Below, one piece after another: positions 57,207 through 64,000 of a stretch of 64,000 nt of DNA. The DNA is from Cryptomeria japonica (lineage: Eukaryota > Streptophyta > Pinopsida > Cupressales > Cupressaceae), in contig NC_081415.1 in NCBI RefSeq assembly GCF_030272615.1, positions 235,845,803 to 235,909,802 of the forward strand, in the 5' to 3' direction. Under the pieces are notes generated by a model, which was not told the origin of the DNA, did not search any database, and saw only the letters and a list, made by a program, of their open reading frames with translations. Position numbers and translations under genes: made by a program. The stretch's first letter is position 1. The number at the start of each line of letters is the position of its first letter.

Positions 57207-58382
57207 TGTAAAGCAAAAAAATCAAACCCTAGTCGTTCTCCCCTCCCCAACTCTGAGGAGAGAGAAGGGAGAGTCACTAGGGTTGATGGTTTTCATTTAG
57301 GGGAGACTTTACATTCAAAAGAGGGGTTGAAACCCACAAGATCCAATCCCATGCAATGCAAGATTGGATTCTATATGAGTTTCAAGGGTTGTGACATCAA
57401 GGATACCCTCTTTTGTAAAGAAATGTAGAATGATTGAACTAGGAATGCATGTAAAGTAGGAAAGATTCGCTTGTAAACAGAGATAGGGATATGGGATGAA
57501 GCTGCGGACCTGGAATTAGCAGTGAAATGTCGAGATGGTGCTGTTCTGCAAATTTGAGCGAAAGTTGATGGGACGATGGCGCCCGGCGTGCACACGGTCC
57601 TCCGAAAAATTCGCGAAACAAAGGTGGATCTATTCGTCTCTGCACAAGGATTCCAGATCTTCAATTACAGCTGTGTACCTGCAACCTACACACAGAAAAG
57701 AGAGGATGATTGGGGGGTTAGGGATGAGGGGTTTGCCTTTAGGTCAAACCCCAGTTTTGGAATTAACCAAGAAATGAGAATGCTGTAAATGTAAATGTTT
57801 GTAATGTAAACAAGTACTGATACCTTGTTGTAAGAATGTTTGTATTCTTACATGCGAAGGTGTAATGTATGTTGCATGTAATGTGTTGTATGTGATCTCC
57901 TCTTCAATGGTTGAATCCTTGTCTTGAATGCAACACTTAGCCTTGAATGGAGACTTAGAATGATCAATTCCTTGAAGGAATGCTTGAATGCTTGAATGTT
58001 TGAATATCGCTTTCGCCTTTTTTCCCTCTACCAAAATGGGAGAGGAAATGTAGTTTATATACTTGTCAATTAGGGCTGATAGACTGATTTTACCGACCTT
58101 AGGCCGACCAGGAAATGTTATTTTCCAATTTGCAAACATAAAGACCCGAGACCCAAAAGAGACCGGGCCCAAAAATAGGGCCAGGGACCAGGGCGCTGGG
58201 CGCCATGGTCCCACCTCCAGGGGCAGCAGGGTGCAAGGAGGATCAGGCCAGGGTGCTGAGAAATGCAGTTTTTGGTGTCATGAACAAGTTTCGGGGTCTC
58301 CATTCAGGTTCCGTGTTGCATCGCCATCGTGAAGACCCAAATGCAGTCGAAATTGCAAGTGTCGCAATTTTAGGACGCTACA
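57207..58382 (-). repeat. 5' LTR of the gag-protease-only element
   Basis: In minus sense it runs TGTAGCGTCC...GCTTTACA, 1176 bases. It is about 98% identical to 50647-51830. The 7-bp stem is at 58184-58190 and 58206-58212. One CTTGAATG unit fewer explains the 8-base length difference. Confidence 0.93.
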
Positions 58383-58387
58383 GAAAC

Positions 58388-61004
58388 CAATCCACTTTAT
58401 AAAGATCTAAGTGATATAAGAGAGGGGTAAGACCCCTAATTCATATCTTAAGCTTTCAAAAACATCCTTGGATAAGGGTTTTGTGAATAGGTTTGCTAGC
58501 TAACCAGTGGTCGCAACATGTTGCAAAGCAACATCACCATTTAACACATGCTCTCTCAACAAATGATATGTTGCTTGGTTCATGAGTGCATGACTGGATT
58601 TTTGGAAATATTGATGGTACTAGTGTTGTCACAGGAAATAGAGACTGGTTTAAACACTTTTACCTTCATATCAGACAAAGTTTGTATCATCCAAAGCACT
58701 TGAGTGCAACAAGAACATACAACAATATATCTGGCCTCTGTTATTGAGAAGGATACTGATTCTTGTTTCTTTACTCTGCCAACACATAAGTCTATTACCC
58801 AAAAAGATGTTGCACCTAAAGTACTTTTCTTGTAATCAAGACATCCTAGCCAATCAGAGTCAGTATAAGTAGTAAGAGTGAAATCATTATGCCTAGGATA
58901 CCACAAGCCATAGACCATTGTCCCTTTGATGTACCTAAATGTTCTCTTAACAACATTAACATGAGATTTTTTAGGAGAGGATTGATATCTTGAAACTAAA
59001 AGAACAACTTGCATAATGTCAGGCTTGGATGTTGTGAGATAAAGTAGACTACCAATCATTGATCTATATTCAGATTGATCCATATTTGGTGATTCACGAA
59101 ACTTACTTAACTTGTAGCCTGTCACGATTTTTGTGCCAATTAGTTTACACTCTTCCGTGTGAAACTTCTTCAACATTTCTTTTGCATACTTGGTTTGAGA
59201 TTGGAAGACACCTTTATCCAACTATGGGACCTAAAATCCAAGGAAATAGGACAACTCTCCTAGCATAGAATTTCAAACTTAGATTGCATAAGTTATGAAA
59301 AAAATTTGCTCATGTCATCACTGTTACAACAAAACACAATGTCATCTACATAAACAATTACCACAATAAAATCATCACCTTCCACCTTGACATACAAATT
59401 GTTGTCCACTCCTCTTGTGAATCCATTTTCCACAAGGTACTTATCCAACCTAAAGGTACCATGATCTAGGGGCTTGTTTTGAGCCATAAAGGACTTTTTT
59501 AAACTTGTAAACAAAGTTAGGATTCTCTTTGCATTGGAAACCTTCAGGCTATTCCATATACACTTCTTCATCAAGATACCCATTAAGGAATGTTACTTTA
59601 ACATCCATTTGATACATTTTAAGTTTTTTATAAATTGAAAAGGCTAAGAAAATCATAATTTCTTCAAGCCTAGCCACGGGTATAAAGGTTCCACTGAAAT
59701 AAATATCTTCAATTTGAGAGAACCCTTTACAAACAAGCCTAGCTTTATTCCTTACAATCTTTCCATTCTCATCCATCTTATTTCTAAAAAACCATTTTTC
59801 TCCTATTACATTTTTATCTTCGGGCCTAGGGACTAGTTCCCAAGTTTTATTCTTTTCAATTTGCCCTAGCTCCTCTTCCATAGCTTCAATCCAAAACTCA
59901 TCATTACTAGCCTCAACTTAGTTTTTAGGTTATATTGTTGATAATAAACATAAATCAACCCGATCACCCGATTTTGCAGCCTTTCTCCTTGTTGGTATAC
60001 CCGCCTCTTTGCCTCCAATAATTTGTTCTTGTAGATGGTAATTTGCCAATGTATTTGATGGAGCTTTTTATCCTATCTTTTCTGCTAGAAGAGCTAGTTT
60101 TATTTTTGTCTCTAATGATTCATTTGTTGGAGCCATTTTTCTTCTTTAGATGCTTCTATTTCAACTTCAAAATCTAATTCAAAATATTCCTTTTTAACTT
60201 CTTCATTGTTACCTTTATCAACCTACATTTCTTGATCAACTTGCACCTTCTCATCAACTTTAACATAAGCACTTTCAACAATCCTTTGTTAAAGAACCTA
60301 TATGACTTACTATGTGGTGAACATCTTAAAAATATACCCTCGTCATAGCATGATTCAAAACTTCCCAAGTTTTCATCATCTCTCTTAATAAAGCATTTGC
60401 TACCAAAAATTCTAAAGTGCTTAATAGATACAGACTTACCAAACCATAAGTCATATGGAGTATACTTGGTTTTGACCCTCAATTGAGCAATATTCAGCAT
60501 GTATATTGTTGAACAAACAACTTCCTTCCAATACATATCAGGTAACTTGGCCTCATCCAACATTGCTCTTGCCATCTCCTTTACTGTCATGTTCTTACTT
60601 TCTACCACCCCATTTTGTTGAGGTGTTTTTGCAGCACCATATTGTCTAAGTTTGATCCCATGTTGTTCACAATAATCCTCAAATTCTTTTGAAGTATACT
60701 CTCCACCCTTATCTGACCTCAAGAAATTTATCTTCAAATTTGATTCTTTCTCCACCATTTTCCTAAACACCTTAAACCTATCAAAAGCTTCAGATTTATG
60801 TCTCAATAATGTTACCCAAGTCATTCTAGTATAATTATCTACAAAAAGCATAAAATACCTTATTCTAGTAGGACCACATAAATCAGTGTGAACAAGTTAT
60901 AAAGTTCTAGTAGATGAATGTTCTTTTGAAGAAAAACTCATCTTTGTTTGTTTTCTATGTTGACATCCCTCGCAAACACTATTAGTTGGCTTATGAATGA
61001 GTAG
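58388..61004 (-). pseudogene. Ty1/copia pol (integrase, RT, RNase H), frameshifted, minus strand
   Basis: Reading leftwards from 61004: the HHCC region (CEGCQHRK), integrase with FVDNYTRMTWV, LRSDKGGEYTS and TPQQNGVVESKN, which keeps the catalytic D-D-E (60851-60174), then a frameshift near 60285 and many stops in the linker. RT starts at 59881 ([31 protein letters not shown]), shifts frame near 59560, and shows the catalytic box VYVDDIVF. RNase H (59221-58580) has TYTDSDWLG, ITEARY and CDNTS. The polyprotein tail with FTKPLSKDVFESLR ends near 58400. Gag and protease lie beyond the gypsy LTR at 61005, outside the window. The 3' UTR is cut by the 50647-58382 element. Confidence 0.9.
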
Positions 61005-61778
61005 TGTATACAGTGAAAATGGATAACAACAATGATGAAAGACTAAATGAATTCAACCACAAAACCCTAGCCTAACAACAACAAAGATCCACCATAACAT
61101 ATGAAGATTACCTAAGACAATGCAAATCAAATGAAATCACAAAGATTATACCATCACATGTCCAATAGAGTTTGGATCTCCATTCTTCCTATCTCCATTG
61201 ATCTTGCTTGATATATTTACTCTCAGATTTTGTGTGCACAAGAGCTCAACAAAGAACGGAATGTGGTTGCAAGTAGGATCGCATATGAAAAGCATAGTGT
61301 AGTCAAGTGCATAAATTGATTAGCCAGGGTTTGATAATGAAGGAAGAATCTCCTTATATAGAAGACACCATAAGAAATGGAGGGATAAGATTGAGAGGTG
61401 TAAAAAGAGGTTGGCTATGATTAGAGGGTAGGTAAAAGAAATAAGAAAATAATAAGAGGGTAGGTAGTGTAGGAATTAAGAGATGAATGACATGTGTCAT
61501 AGGTAGAAAAGGCTAATGAATTAATTAAATAAATAAAGATTTATTTAATTAATAGAAGAAGTGGGATCAATTAAATAAATAAGATATTTATTTAATTTAG
61601 GAAAAGGGATAATTTAAATAAATAAATGTATTTATTTAAATGAGAAATAAGGCTACAAGAGGATAAATGAATTAATTAAATAAATAAAGATTTATTTAAT
61701 TAATAGAAGAATTAGGATAAAATGATTAAATAAATAAAGTATTTATTTAATTAGACATGACAATTTTAGGTGTCTACA
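61005..61778 (-). repeat. 3' LTR of a Ty3/gypsy element inserted in the copia pol
   Basis: In minus sense it starts TGTAGACACC after a clear polypurine tract and ends TGTATACA, giving 774 bases with short inverted ends. Its left flank is copia pol, so it inserted there. It contains a TATATAAG box in minus sense (61353-61360) and five AT-only palindromes at 61520-61751. The rest of the element extends right, out of the window. Confidence 0.85.
61520..61751. repeat. Array of five AT-rich palindromes in the gypsy LTR
   Basis: Palindromes lie at 61520-61553, 61569-61597, 61612-61641, 61671-61704 and 61725-61751. All share arms of the type TTAAATAAAT/ATTTATTTAA around a 1-4 base centre (often AAAG). 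Arms are 12-15 bases and nearly perfect. They are separated by 15-30 bases of unlike, purine-rich text. The arms of units 1 and 4 are extended by AATTAATT. Confidence 0.88.
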
Positions 61779-61795
61779 TTTTGCCCCTCTTTGAG
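61779..61795 (-). promoter_or_regulatory. Polypurine tract of the right-hand gypsy element
   Basis: In minus sense CTCAAAGAGGGGCAAAA directly precedes the LTR start TGTAGACACC. This fixes the element's orientation as minus and the LTR as its 3' LTR. Confidence 0.85.
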
Positions 61796-62127
61796 ACAAA
61801 GCAGCTTGTCGCGTTGTTTCAAAGAAGATAATATGAACTGATACAAAGTTGCCCCAAGATGGGAATGATATGCCCCCTTGAGAGATTGGATGAAAATGTC
61901 TAGAAAGATCACAAACAATCTCTCGATAAGATAGAAATGCTAGAATGGACTGACCGAATAGAGTGATAGAGTCACGGGATAAAGAAGACTGACTCGGGAA
62001 ACGAGGGCTAGGGCTAGGGCTAGGGTAGTCTATAAGATAGACCACAAGGGGAAAACATCCTCATTGTCATCCACACATCCAAGAGATCAGAGTGCAAAGC
62101 GAGATAGAGTAATAGCAGTCAGCAGTG
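61796..62127. other. Region between the polypurine tract and the antisense PMD gene
   Basis: No protein is recognised on either strand. It may carry the promoter and 5' UTR of the plus-strand PMD gene. At about 62005-62029 the plus strand has four GGGCTA units, a short telomere-like run. Confidence 0.5.
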
Positions 62128-62306
62128 ATGGCATTGGTTCACAGATTCGATCGTGTTCGCCGATTTCAAAGGCCAGCAGATGCAGGAGAGCCGGTAAGTA
62201 CCACAAAACATCCTTGTACTTTTTTGTAATAAATGTTGTCATTAATGCATGCTAGGTAGCGCAATAAATGCATGTTTAGGAAATGTCAAAAATGTCCAAA
62301 AATGTG

Positions 62307-62559
62307 TAGGCGAGCCTGCGTAGGTGCTAGGCGCATCTATGTTGGCTAGGTGCGTCTGTGTTTGTGCCAGGCACGTCTATGCTGGGAAAAGCGTATGTGC
62401 CAAATGTGAGCGCATCTGCGTTGTTCAGGCGCGTTTGTGAAATGTGGGCACGTTTGTGCAGGACAGGCGCGTCTATGTATTTTAGACACGTCTGTGTATT
62501 TCAGGCACATCTGTGCAGAGCAGGCGCGTTTATGCAGTCTATAAGCGCGTTTATGTCTT
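62307..62559. repeat. Minisatellite, unit about 19-21 bp
   Basis: About 13 units of the form CAGGCGCGTCTGTG plus 5-7 variable bases follow each other. GC-richness stands out from the AT-rich neighbourhood. Many differences between units are CG-to-TG/CA type. Confidence 0.9.
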
Positions 62560-62568
62560 CAAGGTCAA

Positions 62569-62755
62569 ATCGACAGTTCTATGATGAACATACGCTGTCG
62601 ATTGGATAAGTTGCTGAGAGGATACACTCAAGTAGGTCCTCTAGGGAAGACTAGGATAGTAGATAGGGCTTGGATTGACAATTTTGTGATAGAACATACG
62701 TTGCCAATTAGGAAACTACTCAAGAGGATTCACTCAAGTAGAGGCCCTAGGATAG
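62569..62755. repeat. Direct duplication, unit about 95 bp
   Basis: Two units (about 62569-62646 and 62668-62755) share GACA(G/A)TT(C/T)T, GAACATACG(C/T)TG, GAGGAT(A/T)CACTCAAGTAG and CCTAGG-like words. They are clearly diverged and lie between the two minisatellites of the intron. Confidence 0.75.
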
Positions 62756-62768
62756 GATAGATCAAGAC

Positions 62769-63020
62769 ACTTTGTGATGAATAGTGAGTACCAAGACATA
62801 GTACTTTGTGATGAATAGGGAGTACTAAAATATGAGCAGCACTTTGTGATGAATAGTGAGTGCAAATGTGAGCAGCACTTTGTGATGAACAAGGAGTGCA
62901 AAAATGTAGTACTTTGTGATGAACAATGAGTACCACTAGGATAATCAGCAACACTTTGTGATGAACAGTGAGTGTCACTAGAATAGAGGCAACACTTTGT
63001 GATGAATAGTGACTGTTACT
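62769..63020. repeat. Minisatellite, unit about 34-42 bp
   Basis: Seven units each start ACTTTGTGATGAA(T/C)A, at 62769, 62803, 62841, 62877, 62911, 62953 and 62994. The first 20 bases are conserved while the ends vary (GAGTACCA, GAGTGCAA). The array ends about 30 bases before the splice acceptor. Confidence 0.92.
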
Positions 63021-64000
63021 AGGACTGACATGATTGATTTGCTTGACTGCAGGAGTACTTGCCTATGCTGGAGTCGTGAGAGAGATTCTCGTCGACTCAG
63101 AGGTTGTGACTAGAGTTGACATTCGAGGACAGAGCTGCCATTGAGGGTATGGGTTTGCGATATATTATGTATGTGCCTGAGTTTCGGGCGAAGCTGGGGT
63201 TGCTGACTGCGCTGGCTGAGAGATGGCACTCAGAGACTTGTACGTTTCATTTACCGATGGGTGAGATGACAGTCACCTTAGAGGATGTTTACAGGATTCT
63301 ACGGATACCGATTGATGGGGAGCTGATTCCTTATGATCGAGAGGGAGATAGGGAGGCCCTGAGACGAGTGTTTCATGATCCAGGTCTGGAGATGAGGGCT
63401 GGACACATGGCATGGGACACGATGACAGCGACAGGACTGGCACTACCAGCAGTGCTAGGAGGAGTGATCAATGGGTTCCTGTGTCCAGACAGGGCGACAT
63501 GAGGGTTGGCTATGGGCTGGGGGAGCACCTTGGAGACACTGGTTACACAACACACTAGATATGCCTGGGGACCGTGTGTGTTGGCACACTTGTACTATGA
63601 GTTGCATCAGTTTGTGTATCATGGATCCATAGGATTGGGCTGCGAAGTTACATTGTTGCAGGTATGGGCCTATGAGCATCTGTCGGTTACCCGACTGATA
63701 CACTTAGGGGCAGGGGTCATGGATGCAGCTTTGTTCATTTATACGATATGATTACATCACAGCCACGGATTGGCAAGTTGGAGCATTGGCGTCGAGTCCT
63801 GGATGAGATCGACACTGTGATATGGAGGCCGTACCGTGAGTGCGAGCAGTGGGAGGAGGACGCAGTGGATCTACCTTGTACCTTCTGGAGCAAATATCTG
63901 ATTGGGTGGACGCCCTATGTATTGGAGAGATAGTTGGTTGACAGGGTATGCAGGTAGTTTGTTCGTATTCAATGGATGCCACGGGGTTCCGGGATGTATG

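Larger units (their letters stand above)
50647..58382 (-). mobile_element. Young gag-protease-only Ty3/gypsy element (Tat-like), complete
   Basis: LTRs of 1184 and 1176 bases flank a 5.4-kb interior. The 5-bp duplication GAAAC lies on both sides (50642-50646 and 58383-58387), exact. In minus sense: 5' LTR (right), primer binding site, a 1.16-kb leader, a single 1022-codon gag-protease ORF, about 1.1 kb of 3' sequence, polypurine tract, 3' LTR. There is no RT, RNase H or integrase, so it moves only with help. LTRs differ by about 20 substitutions, mostly transitions, and one 8-bp repeat unit. That makes it one of the youngest insertions here. It lies in the 3' UTR of a copia element. Confidence 0.93.
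62194..63052 (+). other. Intron 1 of the PMD gene, filled with tandem repeats
   Basis: Donor GTAAGT and acceptor GACTGCAG bound an 859-base intron. Splicing joins codon to codon in phase 0. Nearly all of it from 62307 on is three different tandem repeats, listed separately. Confidence 0.75.
62128..64000 (+). pseudogene. Plant mobile domain (PMD) gene, spliced, decayed, cut by window edge
   Basis: Exon 1 is 62128-62193 (MALVHRFDRVRR..., 22 codons) with donor GTAAGT. Exon 2 starts at 63053 after TTGACTGCAG and continues the frame with EYLPMLES. The PMD is clear: LTALAERWHSETCTFHLP, GEMTVTLEDVYRILRIPIDGE, LAHLYYELHQFVYHG, LLQVWAYEHLSVTR and, after a frameshift near 63745, GKLEHWRRVLDEIDTVIWRPY. 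In-frame stops are at 63077, 63107, 63500, 63931 and 63952, mostly at sites where CGA or CAG is likely. The gene is antisense to the gypsy element and lies between its 3' LTR and the expected pol. Extra antisense ORFs at this place, including PMD-like ones, are known from Tat-group elements. Its C-terminus is beyond the window. Confidence 0.85.

Noticed and set aside
62005-62029. Telomere-like GGGCTA run
   Set aside because: Only four units, not the plant TTTAGGG unit, and inside an LTR element. It is too short to mean an interstitial telomere.

Overview
The window is plant nuclear DNA from a large, repeat-rich genome. The evidence is interleaved Ty1/copia and Ty3/gypsy LTR retrotransposons, L1-type LINEs with DUF4283-type ORF1 proteins, a tRNA-derived SINE, a MITE-like family, a plant mobile domain (PMD) ORF and spliced F-box-like genes with GT-AG introns, in AT-rich spacers. 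The density of old nested elements fits a gymnosperm or another large-genome seed plant. The species cannot be fixed from sequence alone. There are no rRNA or tRNA genes, no CRISPR arrays and no bacterial features.

Layout. 1-3275 is the 3' end of a copia element on +, with RT and RNase H broken by three stops, a polypurine tract and a 1.46-kb LTR that carries an unusual chain of mini-hairpins. It lies in an old minus-strand LINE (about 3276-12523). That LINE is split again by a 5247-bp element (3577-8823) with LTR-like ends and a 5-bp target duplication, which itself holds two polyadenylated retroposons. A SINE (12713-12843), AT-rich spacer, a MITE-like element and a (TG)n(GA)n microsatellite follow. 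The best host gene candidate is a three-exon F-box-like gene at 18049-19644. A truncated duplicate of it lies at 29660-30249. Between them is a full-length minus-strand LINE (22248-28427) with perfect 13-bp target duplications, an intact ORF1 and a broken ORF2.

32-61 kb is a nest of mostly minus-strand LTR elements. It holds a copia gag-protease remnant, a purine-rich tandem repeat and a Ty3/gypsy gag-protease. The gypsy gag is interrupted by a non-coding element made of three 896-897-bp LTRs and two 360-bp spacers. The gypsy LTR is interrupted by a 9.9-kb gag-only element with 3.17-kb LTRs. Next comes a copia element split by a young 7.7-kb gag-protease-only gypsy element (50647-58382; TSD GAAAC; LTRs about 98% identical; uninterrupted 1022-codon ORF). 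The copia is cut on its other side by a gypsy 3' LTR (61005-61778) that contains five palindromes. Upstream of that LTR, antisense to the element, lies a decayed spliced PMD gene (62128 to the right edge) whose intron is built of three tandem-repeat families.

Nearly all coding capacity is transposon-derived. Several stop codons fit C-to-T change at CG or CHG sites, as expected for methylated repeats. The most unusual signals are structural and non-coding: the hairpin chain in the copia LTR, the palindrome array in the right-hand gypsy LTR, and the three-LTR element with its quasi-periodic spacer. Coordinates, splice sites and identities were read by eye. Element borders given as approximate are so marked.
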